From: an uncultured bacterium
GTDB taxonomy: Bacteria > Desulfobacterota > BSN033 > UBA1163
Direction: 5' to 3'
Assembly (NCBI GenBank): GCA_938045955.1
Contig: CALIBK010000042.1
Coordinates: 1-48,105, forward strand
DNA length: 48,105 nt
In this document: positions 39,157-46,759 of the stretch, in pieces
Layout: every line of letters starts with the position of its first letter
How positions within the stretch are numbered: position 1 is the stretch's first letter
Program-made: the position numbers and the translations under genes
Notes under the pieces: generated by a model
Database searches by the model: none
Seen by the model: the letters and a program-made list of their open reading frames with translations, nothing else
What the model was told of the DNA's origin: nothing

Positions 39157-39747
39157 TTGACCCTGATAAGACTCTTAATCGTTTTTTTATTATTTGGGAT
39201 CGAGACCCCTCTATTTTCAGGAGAACCTCAAGATCAACTTCAAAAAACGACAGATAGAGTTCTGGCCATCCTCTCGGACCCGACTCTAAAATCCTCTGAA
39301 AAGGCCAAAGAGAGAAGAGAATTGATTCTTAAGGCCATTGATGAACGATTTGACTGGGAGGAGATGGCTCGACGCTCCTTGGCAAGGCATTGGAGTCAGA
39401 GGACGCCAGAGGAAAAAAAGGAATTTGTCATTCTCTTTAAAGAGCTCCTTATGCAGGTCTATATGGACAAGGTTGAAGGGTATTCCTGGAATAAGATTCA
39501 ATACGAGGGAGAGACGATCGAGGGAAGCTATGGAACGGTAAAAGTCCGAATTTTTACTCCAAAAGAACAACCCATTCGAGTGGAGTACCGGCTCACCAAA
39601 AAGGGGTCTACCTGGCTGGTTTACGATTTTTTAATCGAAGGGGTGAGTCTGGTCAACAACTATCGAACCCAATTCAATGAGATTATTGTTAAATCTTCTT
39701 ATGAAGAATTGATCAAAAGACTCAAGACTAAAATTTCTCGACCTTAA
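39157..39747 (+). CDS. mlaC: Mla periplasmic lipid-binding protein MlaC
   Basis: Periplasmic carrier that shuttles phospholipid between MlaA and MlaD (Ttg2D/MlaC family). The N-terminal hydrophobic stretch RLLIVFLLFGIETPLFSG is a signal peptide. Family motifs are FDWEEMARRSLARHWSQRT, EFVILFKELLMQVYMD and the C-terminal VNNYRTQFNEII. The 196-aa length is normal. The start appears to be TTG 39157 after a purine-rich stretch GAGAGGAAGGGAAGG; no ATG lies before the signal peptide. Confidence 0.92.
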   Translation: MTLIRLLIVFLLFGIETPLFSGEPQDQLQKTTDRVLAILSDPTLKSSEKAKERRELILKAIDERFDWEEMARRSLARHWSQRTPEEKKEFVILFKELLMQVYMDKVEGYSWNKIQYEGETIEGSYGTVKVRIFTPKEQPIRVEYRLTKKGSTWLVYDFLIEGVSLVNNYRTQFNEIIVKSSYEELIKRLKTKISRP

Positions 39748-39779
39748 ATGAAATGGTTCTTTCGAAAGGAAGCGGAGTG

Positions 39780-40616
39780 ATGAGAAGGTTCTCTTTTCTA
39801 TTCTATCTCATCCTTGGTCTGGGAATTATTTCTCTGATCCCTATCCAGGGCAATGCCGAACCTTCCTGGGTCTTGGATATAGAAGAATTCAGCCCTGTCC
39901 TCAAGGATGGACCCAAACCCGATCGGATGGCTCGTTTGGAGGTAGGAGTTGAAGAGATAGAGGAGTCCGAGTTGCCTGTTTTGGAAGAACAAGAAGGATT
40001 CGATGAAAGGATTCGGGATCCTTTTGAACCACTCAATCGAATCTTCTTTCATGTCAATGATAGGCTTTATTTCTGGGTTCTTAAGCCTGTGGCCACGGGA
40101 TACCAGAAGGTCCTTTCTGAAGAGGTTCGAAAGGGGGTCTCCAATTTTTTCTCCAACCTCGCAACCCCCATTCGTCTGGTCAACTGTATTCTCCAGGCCA
40201 ACTTTAAAGGGGCAGGGCTCGAGACCCTTCGATTCCTTATCAACACTCCCCTTGGTCTTTTTGGATTTCTTGATCCAGCCCAAAAAGAGTTCGGCATTGA
40301 AAAGAGAGAGGAGGATCTCGGTCAAACCCTTGGGGTTTGGGGATTGGGTCCCGCCTTCTATCTCGAATGGCCTATTTTAGGACCTTCTAATCTTAGGGAT
40401 ACCCTGGGGTTTGTGGGTGACCTTTTTCTGGACCCCATTACCTATATTCCATCGCCCCCCCTCCGTATTGGCTTAAAAACCTATGACAAGGTCAATGAAA
40501 CCTCTCTCCGAATCGGAGAGTATGAAGATTTTAAAAAGGTGGTCCTGGACCCTTACATCGCTAAAAGAGAGGCCTATCACCAAAATCGAAAATATAAAAT
40601 TAAAGAGAGAAAATAA
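39780..40616 (+). CDS. mlaA: Outer-membrane MlaA/VacJ-family protein
   Basis: Outer-membrane component that extracts misplaced phospholipid. Core motif FDERIRDPFEPLNRIFFHVND (first part) leads the domain; NLATPIRLVNCILQ, LRFLINTPLGLFGFLDPA and the C-terminal DPYIAKREAYHQNRK are diagnostic. A signal peptide is present (FLFYLILGLGIISLIP, then QGNAEP), but there is no lipobox cysteine, unlike E. coli MlaA, so the protein is not a classical lipoprotein. About 60 acidic residues separate the signal from the domain. ATG 39780 has GGAGTG close by; an in-frame ATG at 39753 is possible. The 278-aa form is given. Confidence 0.92.
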   Translation: MRRFSFLFYLILGLGIISLIPIQGNAEPSWVLDIEEFSPVLKDGPKPDRMARLEVGVEEIEESELPVLEEQEGFDERIRDPFEPLNRIFFHVNDRLYFWVLKPVATGYQKVLSEEVRKGVSNFFSNLATPIRLVNCILQANFKGAGLETLRFLINTPLGLFGFLDPAQKEFGIEKREEDLGQTLGVWGLGPAFYLEWPILGPSNLRDTLGFVGDLFLDPITYIPSPPLRIGLKTYDKVNETSLRIGEYEDFKKVVLDPYIAKREAYHQNRKYKIKERK

Positions 40617-40682
40617 TTGACTTTTCTTTTTTAAATAGATACCCTTGGGAAAATTTAAATGGATCTTTCCGCGGAGGTCTCC

Positions 40683-41102
40683 ATGAGTCCAGAAAAGAGA
40701 GTCTATTCATCCAAAAAGAAGAGCCTTCCAAAAAAGGGGATTCTGGCGATCGAGAGAAGAAAGTTTCCAAGATACTATATTGAACTCCCGTTGGATTATG
40801 AAAGAAAAGGTAAAAAATCGGATTTTGGAGGTTTCGTGAAGAATGCCAGTGAGGGAGGGATTTTAGTCTATCTCCCCGAGAGATTAGAGATCGGTGAACT
40901 TCTTAAGGTTGAAATCTATTTCCCGAAAGGATTAGAATTAAATACAATTCGGGGGGTAGCAAAAGTGGTATGGGCAGATCTTGCAGCTAAGGAAAGCTGG
41001 AGAGAACATCGATATGGTCTTGCTTTCCAATCCATGCGAAAAGGGGTGCTTCAAAAATTAAGAAATCTTTTAAAAGAAGTGGGCAAGACTTCAAAGTCAT
41101 GA
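40683..41102 (+). CDS. PilZ-domain protein (c-di-GMP receptor)
   Basis: 139-aa PilZ domain, likely binding c-di-GMP. The N-terminal RxxxR-type motif is ERRKFPRYYIELP (R25, R26, R30) and the second motif is N54-A-S56-E-G-G59, matching [D/N]xSxxG. A lysine-rich N-terminal tail of about 20 residues precedes it. ATG 40683 follows GGAGG with 5 nt between; an in-frame ATG at 40659 is less likely. A TTGACT box at 40618 suggests a separate promoter, but its -10 is poor. Together with the GEMM-I riboswitch this shows cyclic-dinucleotide signalling. The output is unknown; the neighbouring mla operon may be coincidental. Confidence 0.9.
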   Translation: MSPEKRVYSSKKKSLPKKGILAIERRKFPRYYIELPLDYERKGKKSDFGGFVKNASEGGILVYLPERLEIGELLKVEIYFPKGLELNTIRGVAKVVWADLAAKESWREHRYGLAFQSMRKGVLQKLRNLLKEVGKTSKS

Positions 41103-41133
41103 AGGAATATCATTTCCTAATGGAGAATTGGCG

Positions 41134-42066
41134 ATGGACTATAAACGTTTTGTAGAGGAACAAATCGATGAGATCAGGCGACTGGTAGGGAATGATCTTG
41201 CAATTAATGCCTTAAGTGGAGGGGTGGATAGTTCTGTCGTCACCGTGCTTGGACATCGCGCGCTCGGTGAAAAACTTAAGACCGTCTTTATCGACAATGG
41301 TCTGATGCGAGCGGGGGAGCCTGAGCGGGTGGTAACTCTTTTTGAGAGAATGGGAATTCCTGTCCGGCTCATCTCGGCCAAGAGGGAGTTTCTCGATGCT
41401 CTGAAGGGATTGACGGATCCAGAGGAGAAACGACAGGCCATCACAAAAACCTTTTACTCACAGGTCTTTGGAAGATTAGTCCGTGAATGGGGGGCAAAAT
41501 TTCTTCTCCACGGAACCATCCTTACGGATATTGAAGAAACGGTAGCCGGAATTAAACGCCAGCATAATATTCTTACTCAGATAGGAATCGATCCAGAAAA
41601 AGAGTTTGGCTACCTGATTATTGAACCTCTGAAAGCCCTAAGGAAGGATGGAGTGAGAGAAGTGGCAAAGGTACTGGGTCTCCCTCGTGATATTACGGAA
41701 AGGATCCCTTTCCCGGGTCCTGCCTTAGCCACCCGGATCGTCGGAGAAGTCACAGAGGAACGTCTGGCCACTGTCCGAGCGGCTACCGCCATTGTGGAGG
41801 AGGAGCTCAAAGGGACCGAGGCTTTCCAATACATGGCCGTTCTTCTCAATGACCGGGCAACAGGAATTCGTGAGGGGAAAAGAGAATTCGGTCAGATCAT
41901 TGTCGTTCGTTGTATTCAAAGTGAAGATGCAAGAACAGCCGTTCCGGTGGAGCTTCCCTGGGAAAAATTAAAACGCTTGTGTGAACGGATTACCTCTCTC
42001 CCTGGAGTCAATCGATGTCTATATGATCTTACGCCAAAACCTCCCGCGACGATTGAATATGTTTAA
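41134..42066 (+). CDS. guaA: GMP synthase ATP-pyrophosphatase subunit, without glutaminase domain
   Basis: Aminates XMP to GMP after adenylation. The PP-loop INALSGGVDSSVVTVLG (about 24-40) and the C-terminal dimerisation domain ending in TPKPPATIEYV are complete and match residues of about 207-525 of E. coli GuaA; the N-terminal class-I glutaminase is absent. At 310 aa it resembles the archaeal GuaA-B subunit. ATG 41134 follows GGAGA by 7 nt; an in-frame TTG 6 nt upstream is unlikely. No glutaminase partner is encoded in the window, so it must use a distant subunit or free ammonia; alternatively it is a paralogue beside a full-length GuaA. Confidence 0.9.
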   Translation: MDYKRFVEEQIDEIRRLVGNDLAINALSGGVDSSVVTVLGHRALGEKLKTVFIDNGLMRAGEPERVVTLFERMGIPVRLISAKREFLDALKGLTDPEEKRQAITKTFYSQVFGRLVREWGAKFLLHGTILTDIEETVAGIKRQHNILTQIGIDPEKEFGYLIIEPLKALRKDGVREVAKVLGLPRDITERIPFPGPALATRIVGEVTEERLATVRAATAIVEEELKGTEAFQYMAVLLNDRATGIREGKREFGQIIVVRCIQSEDARTAVPVELPWEKLKRLCERITSLPGVNRCLYDLTPKPPATIEYV

Positions 42067-42109
42067 AAAATCGAATTAAACAAGATCCAATAAAACGAGT
42101 AGAGGGCCG

Positions 42110-42307
42110 ATGGAGGATCAGAAAAGACTGGCTATTCTAATTCATCATTGGATCGAGCATAATGAAAGCCATCAAGAAGAATATCGAAAATGGGCGGAAA
42201 GAGCAGAAAAATTAGGACTCTCCGTGGTAAAGACAAAAATGGAAGAGGCCATCGAGGGGCTTCGTCAATGCAATCTTTCTCTTCAAGAAGCCCTAAAGTC
42301 CCTTTAG
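42110..42307 (+). CDS. Conserved-looking small helical protein
   Basis: 65-aa protein, almost entirely predicted helix, with a histidine-rich N-terminal stretch LIHHWIEHNESHQEEYRKWA and one cysteine at C54. I do not recognise a named family. ATG 42110 has GAGGG five bases upstream. It lies 43 nt after guaA and before the small-gene patch. The histidines could bind metal, but this is a guess. Confidence 0.7.
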   Translation: MEDQKRLAILIHHWIEHNESHQEEYRKWAERAEKLGLSVVKTKMEEAIEGLRQCNLSLQEALKSL

Positions 42308-42308
42308 T

Positions 42309-42422
42309 TTAACCTACCAATTTTTCCCCTAATTCATAGGCTTTCTGTTTGGCTTCTTTATTCTTATCCACCTTTCCCTTGACAAGATGTTCAATTTTTA
42401 ATACGTTTAATTTGAGACGCAT
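42309..42422 (-). CDS. Possible 37-aa minus-strand mini-protein
   Basis: Open frame of 37 codons ending KAYELGEKLVG, with sensible composition (HLVKGKVDKNKEAKQKAYEL) and lysine codons like its neighbours. There is no SD before ATG 42422, and the frame opens right after an in-frame TGA, so it may instead be the tail of a decayed gene. It is the only thing visible in the 141-nt gap 42308-42448. Confidence 0.3.
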   Translation of the reverse strand: MRLKLNVLKIEHLVKGKVDKNKEAKQKAYELGEKLVG

Positions 42423-42448
42423 TCATAGCATTCATCAAGGAGAGATTC

Positions 42449-42640
42449 ATGGAAACCCATCTTGAGCATAGAAAATCCAAAAGGGGAAGGCCCAAGAGCC
42501 CAAAAGTGGAACTCTTGGATTTAAAGGGTTTAAAGAAAAGGGTCAAACAGATCAAAAAGAGAAAGGCGGGGCTCTATCGAAAAAAAAACCAAAAGCGAAT
42601 CCGAACGTTAGGTCCCGAAATCACTCGGGATGAGGTTTAG
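42449..42640 (+). CDS. Small basic protein with an AT-hook-like motif
   Basis: 63-aa strongly basic protein. RKSKRGRPKSPKVELL near the N-terminus contains RGRP, the core of the AT-hook DNA-minor-groove motif; the middle (KKRVKQIKKRKAGLYRKKNQ) is a run of lysine and arginine. ATG 42449 follows AAGGAG by 7 nt, a strong SD that supports a real gene. The family is not recognised; DNA or RNA binding is plausible from composition only. It lies 3 nt before the next gene, so the two are probably coupled. Confidence 0.65.
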   Translation: METHLEHRKSKRGRPKSPKVELLDLKGLKKRVKQIKKRKAGLYRKKNQKRIRTLGPEITRDEV

Positions 42641-42643
42641 CCA

Positions 42644-43039
42644 TTGGATAAGGTCCTTCATCTCATGGAAAAGGTAATGAAAAAAGAAAAAAAGAAAGAA
42701 GATAAAACAAAGAAAAATGGCCTGAGCCCTCAAGGTCGGTGCCTCTTCTCCTGGGAGAAACTGGTTGAGATGAAGGAGATGAAAACCCAGTTTTTCGCAG
42801 GAGATGGGTTCAAACGGCTGAGAATCCTCGATGTGGACCATAAGACAAAGAATCTTCATATGATCTGTGAATTAGGGAAAAAAACTTGGCCTTTGAATTT
42901 CAAGAAGTTAGAGGAGATCCACCAAAAAGTTCATGAAGGAGAGGTTCATTTGATTCCCTATGAGATTGATCGGTTGATGCCGACGTGGGGAAACTTTATC
43001 ACTGGCCTACTCAAATATCTGGGCTGCGAGAAGGAATGA
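42644..43039 (+). CDS. Uncharacterised 131-aa protein
   Basis: Unrecognised protein. The first about 25 residues are lysine-rich (MKKEKKKEDKTKKNG); the rest looks like a compact domain (FFAGDGFKRLRILDVDHKTK, then LGKKTWPLNFKKLEEIHQKV, then LIPYEIDRLMPTWGNFITGL). The start is probably TTG 42644, 8 nt after GAGG; ATGs at 42665 and 42677 are alternatives. It sits 3 nt behind the AT-hook-like gene. It has no signal peptide and no membrane helix. Confidence 0.6.
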   Translation: MDKVLHLMEKVMKKEKKKEDKTKKNGLSPQGRCLFSWEKLVEMKEMKTQFFAGDGFKRLRILDVDHKTKNLHMICELGKKTWPLNFKKLEEIHQKVHEGEVHLIPYEIDRLMPTWGNFITGLLKYLGCEKE

Positions 43040-43051
43040 AATTTTTAAGAG

Positions 43052-43339
43052 TTAAGGATAAGTCGTTTTAAGGAGTTTCATGAGGCTGAACAGCTCTTCT
43101 TTGGTCCATGCCCCTTTTTCTTTGAGCCATTCAGAATCCCCAATAAAATTTGATTCTCTCGGGACTACAAAAAGATCTTTTCTATTCTTTGCCAGATGAC
43201 CAAATTTTAACTTCGCCCATTTGAGCCCGGATTCGACCTGAGTCATTCCCCTCAGGTCCTTCCTTCGCTCTATAAGCATCCCAATGAGCTCGCCTTTTTT
43301 AAGGTCATAATTTTTTAGATAAACTTTATAAAGGATCAT
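43052..43339 (-). CDS. Uncharacterised 95-aa protein
   Basis: Soluble protein with a clear domain look: MILYKVYLKNYDLKKGELIG, then MLIERRKDLRGMTQVESGLK, then WAKLKFGHLAKNRKDLFVVP. I do not recognise the family. I chose ATG 43339 with AGGA six bases upstream; a longer frame to 43378 would run into tRNA-Leu and is rejected. It lies 10 nt downstream of tRNA-Leu and is probably read from the same promoter. It is convergent with the 131-aa gene, 12 nt apart. Confidence 0.7.
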   Translation of the reverse strand: MILYKVYLKNYDLKKGELIGMLIERRKDLRGMTQVESGLKWAKLKFGHLAKNRKDLFVVPRESNFIGDSEWLKEKGAWTKEELFSLMKLLKTTYP

Positions 43340-43348
43340 TCGGAATCC

Positions 43349-43440
43349 TGGTGCCTGAGGCCGGAGTTGAACCGGCACGGTGGGGAACCACCGAGGGATT
43401 TTAAGTCCCTTGCGTCTACCTATTCCGCCACCCAGGCACC
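43349..43440 (-). tRNA. tRNA-Leu (anticodon TAA)
   Basis: On the minus strand: acceptor GGTGCCT/AGGCACC with discriminator A, anticodon arm AGGGA-CTTAAAA-TCCCT giving TAA, a long variable arm CGGTGG-TTCC-CCACCG typical of class-II tRNAs, and T arm GGTTCAACTCC. CCA is not encoded (GGATT follows), unlike the tRNA-Gln here. 92 nt long. Confidence 0.96.
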
Positions 43441-43464
43441 TTTAAAAATTTCTCTTTATCTTCA

Positions 43465-43491
43465 TTTATACCCTTTGGCGAATTTTGTCAA
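43465..43491 (-). promoter_or_regulatory. Predicted sigma-70 promoter of tRNA-Leu
   Basis: Minus strand: -35 TTGACA (43486-43491), 15-nt spacer, -10 TATAAA (43465-43470), about 25 nt before the tRNA 5' end. The boxes are good, the spacer short. Confidence 0.55.
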
Positions 43492-43507
43492 GATGTGTTA
43501 TGAAATT

Positions 43508-43536
43508 TTGAAAATTATTATTCGTGATTGTGAAAT
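43508..43536 (+). promoter_or_regulatory. Possible sigma-70 promoter of ilvD
   Basis: -35 TTGAAA (43508-43513), 17-nt spacer, -10 TGAAAT (43531-43536, four of six). It would give a leader of about 105 nt containing the hairpins described at 43539-43587. Confidence 0.35.
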
Positions 43537-43538
43537 AG

Positions 43539-43587
43539 GCCTGAACCCATCCAAGTTCCAAGGGGTTCTAAAATCCCCCTGTCAGGC
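43539..43587 (+). promoter_or_regulatory. Structured leader of ilvD with two competing hairpins
   Basis: GCCTGA (43539-43544) pairs perfectly with TCAGGC (43582-43587). Inside, AGGGG (43561-43565) can pair with CCCCT (43576-43580), while GAACCC (43543-43548) can pair with GGGTTC (43563-43568); these two are mutually exclusive. No T run follows, so it is not an ordinary terminator. The remaining bases of the 208-nt gap 43441-43648 hold the promoters and the ilvD SD. Confidence 0.35.
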
Positions 43588-43648
43588 AAAATGATTTTTA
43601 TCCTTCCCTGAGGAATTATGAATTGGTTAAATTAGAAAGGAGTTTCTT

Positions 43649-45307
43649 ATGAGATCGGATAGAATGAAAAGAGGGTTGGAGCGAGCTCCTCATCGTTCCC
43701 TATTTAAAGCCCTTGGTTTGACTGATCAAGAAATGGACCGACCCATGATCGGGATTGCCAATTCAGCGAATGAGGTCATTCCAGGCCATCTCCACCTACA
43801 CCAGATCGCCCGGGCTGTAAAGGATGGGATTCGAATGGCTGGAGGAACTCCTCTTGAATTCTTCACCATTGGAATCTGCGATGGGATCATTATGGGTCAC
43901 GAAGGGATGAAGTATTCTCTCGGCTCAAGGGAATTGATCGCAGACTCTATCGAGACAATGGCTATGGCTTATCCCTTTGATGGTCTGGTCCTCATTCCAA
44001 ATTGTGATAAAATCGTTCCGGGAATGATGATGGCTGCTGCTCGTCTGAACATTCCCTCCATCCTGATAAGCGGCGGGCCGATGTTGGCGGGTGAATTTCA
44101 TGGAAAGGAGATCGATCTCATCACCATCTTTGAATGGGTAGGAAAGGTGAAAACCGGAGAAATAAGTATAAAAGAATTAAGAGAGGCAGAGGGGTGTGCC
44201 TGTCCTGGAGTGGGCTCCTGTGCAGGAATGTTTACAGCCAACTCGATGAATTGCCTGGCTGAGGTTTTAGGCCTTGCCCTTCCATACAATGGAACCATTC
44301 CAGCTGTCTTTGCAGATCGAATTCGACTCGCAAAGGAGGCGGGCCAAAAGATCATGGAATTAGTAGAAAAAGGAATAAAACCATCTGATATTCTAACTTC
44401 AAAGGCCTTTGAAAATGCGATCACCGTGGATATGGCTTTTGGAGGTTCTACCAATACGACCCTCCATCTTCCAGCAATCGCAAGAGAGGTGGGGATTCCT
44501 CTTTCTCTTGAAGTCTTTAATAAAATCAGTGAAAAGACCCCTCATCTCTGTCACCTCTCCCCTGGAGGGCCTCACCATCTCCAGGACCTCCATCGGTCAG
44601 GAGGAATTCCAGCTCTCATGGCCGAATTGAACCGGGGAGGCCTTATTCATGGGAGTCCAATGACCGTGACCGGTAAAAAAGTAGGAGAAAATATAAAAGG
44701 AAAGAGGGTTTTTGATTCGGAGGTGATCAGACCCTTAGATCATCCTTATCATCCAAAGGGCGGACTGGTTGCCCTTTTTGGGAATCTGGCCCCAAAAGGA
44801 GCAGTGGTAAAGCGTTCTGCCGTAGATGAAACAATGCTCAAGCATAAAGGCCCTGCAAGGGTTTTTAACTCTGAAGAAGAAGCAATGAAAGTGATCATGA
44901 GCCGAAATCTTCGTAAAGGGGAGGTGGTGGTCATTCGATATGAAGGTCCTAAGGGGGGACCAGGAATGAGAGAAATGCTTGCCCCTACTTCTGCCATTGT
45001 CGGAATTGGAATGGATCGAGAAATAGCCCTCCTAACGGATGGTCGTTTCTCTGGAGGAAGCCGAGGCGCCGCTATTGGCCACATCTCTCCTGAAGCGGCA
45101 GAAGGAGGCCCCATCGCCATCGTTCAGGATGGAGACTTAATTGAGATTGATATTCCCGATAAGAGACTCGATCTTCTGGTCCCGGAAGAGGAGATAAAGA
45201 GAAGATTCTCCAGGTGGAGACCTCTTCAAAAGGCGGTAAAAGGGTATCTGAAAAGGTATTCCAAGCTTGTCCAATCCGCGTCTAATGGAGCGACGTTCGA
45301 AGAGTAG
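43649..45307 (+). CDS. ilvD: Dihydroxy-acid dehydratase
   Basis: Dehydrates dihydroxy acids to the 2-keto acids of valine and isoleucine. Fe-S ligands are C119 in PNCDKIVPG and C191 in [16 protein letters not shown]; the third position used in the [2Fe-2S] subclass is Gly here (EVIPGHLHL, as in E. coli VPGHVHL), so a [4Fe-4S]-type enzyme is expected. The 552-aa length is normal. SD AAAGGAG precedes ATG 43649. Its last 26 nt overlap the 3' end of larA on the other strand. No other ilv or leu gene is in the window. Confidence 0.96.
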   Translation: MRSDRMKRGLERAPHRSLFKALGLTDQEMDRPMIGIANSANEVIPGHLHLHQIARAVKDGIRMAGGTPLEFFTIGICDGIIMGHEGMKYSLGSRELIADSIETMAMAYPFDGLVLIPNCDKIVPGMMMAAARLNIPSILISGGPMLAGEFHGKEIDLITIFEWVGKVKTGEISIKELREAEGCACPGVGSCAGMFTANSMNCLAEVLGLALPYNGTIPAVFADRIRLAKEAGQKIMELVEKGIKPSDILTSKAFENAITVDMAFGGSTNTTLHLPAIAREVGIPLSLEVFNKISEKTPHLCHLSPGGPHHLQDLHRSGGIPALMAELNRGGLIHGSPMTVTGKKVGENIKGKRVFDSEVIRPLDHPYHPKGGLVALFGNLAPKGAVVKRSAVDETMLKHKGPARVFNSEEEAMKVIMSRNLRKGEVVVIRYEGPKGGPGMREMLAPTSAIVGIGMDREIALLTDGRFSGGSRGAAIGHISPEAAEGGPIAIVQDGDLIEIDIPDKRLDLLVPEEEIKRRFSRWRPLQKAVKGYLKRYSKLVQSASNGATFEE

Positions 45308-46718
45308 GAACAGCATAAGGCCCTTCCCGGATAAAGGTCATCGTTGGTTCAATTCCCTTCTCCCTATACCGATAGACTGCAAACTGAATAGCTCTCTGAA
45401 CCATCTCACGGGCTTTTTCCAAAGAGGGTTTGATTCGCTTGGTATTTAAAAAATCGAGTCCGCAAATCCCTGGAAGCAAACAATAATTTTTTCGATCGAT
45501 TTCAAGAGAACAGTAGATTAATCCCTCTTCCCCAACTTTTCTTAACACTTTGCCCCAGACCTCAGGTTCCCACTGGTCTTTCGTAAACCTCCAATCGGGC
45601 ATTCTTAACATCTGGAGGTAACCATCGGGCCCTTGTAATTTCAGCAAATGGATGAGGGTTTTATACTCCGGAGAGCCAATCGGTTCTATAGGGTCCCGAT
45701 TATTAGCCACAATAATGATGGTTCCTCCTTCTTTTACGGCAGGAAGAGCCCCGACACCGGCCTTTGCAGTCTGATAGTGGTCCCTTCCGACATATCCACT
45801 GTGGGTTAAGACGATATCAAAAGGTTGATCCAGGGGAATTTCGGCATACCCCTTAATCAACTCGAAGGCTTTGAGATTCACTTCAATCATATCCCCGGCA
45901 AAAACCCGTACGAGTCGCAACTCTTTATCTAAATTTACATTGACCACAAAATCGACCCCGACCGTTTGGGCTATCTCCAGGGCCTCTTCATGACATGGAT
46001 TCCCTTCTAATACAAGGTTGGTGGCCCGAGGGTCTTCGAGATAATAAGGACCATGAAATTTCTGGATCGTCTTTACATCGACCAACCCTGGACAGATAGA
46101 TTTTCTTCCTCCTGAGATTCCTGTGAAGAAATGACTCTCGACCAATCCTGTGGCAATCTTTAGATCAGCAAAGTAAAAATCCCGATTCACATAGACATGG
46201 GTACCCCGTTTGGTCTCTCCGATACTCTCAAGGAGATCTGGATTTTCGCAATCATGATCGAGGATCAGGTATTGCTCTACGACTTCCTTGCCATACATCT
46301 CGATCTTCTCTTCGTACGTACTTGCCCGGTGCATTCCAGTGGCCACAATAATTTTGATTTTTTCCTTTTTGATTCCAGAGGATTCCAGCCTTTTCAAGAG
46401 AGGAAGGAGGATCCCCTGTTCCCCCTTATAAGGAACAGGTCTTGTGATATCCGATACCGCAATCGCCACAGTGAGCTCTTCTGGAGGTTTTCCTTTCTTT
46501 CGAATGATCTCTTCCAAGGGAGGGCTATAAATGGGATATTCAAGAGCTTCTTCAATGGCCCTTCGGGGCTCGGGGATAGGAGGAACATCTCTCATAGTAA
46601 GTTCCACGCACCCCGGAGGAACAAAAACCTCAAGAACCTCTTTCCCGAACTCCACTGAAATGGGTTTCCAACCTCTGGTCTCCACTTTCTTGAGTGCTCT
46701 CTTGATCTCTGGTCTCAT
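45282..46718 (-). CDS. larA: LarA-family nickel-pincer racemase
   Basis: Nickel-dependent 2-hydroxyacid racemase family, using the NPN pincer cofactor bound to a lysine. H196 and K206 lie in [18 protein letters not shown] and H222 in KFHGPYYL; their spacing (10 and 16) equals that of H174, K184 and H200 in Lactiplantibacillus LarA. H130 in ATGMHR matches H108, and SDITRPVP matches the phosphate-binding loop. So it should be catalytically able, but family members differ in substrate (lactate, malate and others), and this one cannot be assigned. Start ATG 46718 follows GGAGGGAGA. No larB, larC or larE is present here. The 478-aa protein ends inside ilvD. Confidence 0.9.
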   Translation of the reverse strand: MRPEIKRALKKVETRGWKPISVEFGKEVLEVFVPPGCVELTMRDVPPIPEPRRAIEEALEYPIYSPPLEEIIRKKGKPPEELTVAIAVSDITRPVPYKGEQGILLPLLKRLESSGIKKEKIKIIVATGMHRASTYEEKIEMYGKEVVEQYLILDHDCENPDLLESIGETKRGTHVYVNRDFYFADLKIATGLVESHFFTGISGGRKSICPGLVDVKTIQKFHGPYYLEDPRATNLVLEGNPCHEEALEIAQTVGVDFVVNVNLDKELRLVRVFAGDMIEVNLKAFELIKGYAEIPLDQPFDIVLTHSGYVGRDHYQTAKAGVGALPAVKEGGTIIIVANNRDPIEPIGSPEYKTLIHLLKLQGPDGYLQMLRMPDWRFTKDQWEPEVWGKVLRKVGEEGLIYCSLEIDRKNYCLLPGICGLDFLNTKRIKPSLEKAREMVQRAIQFAVYRYREKGIEPTMTFIREGPYAVPTLRTSLH

Positions 46719-46759
46719 TCTCCCTCCTGTATATGGGTAGATTTTAAAATCTGATATCC

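Noticed and set aside
43052-43378. 108-codon frame extending into tRNA-Leu
   Set aside because: The extra codons lie within the tRNA; ATG 43339 is a better start.
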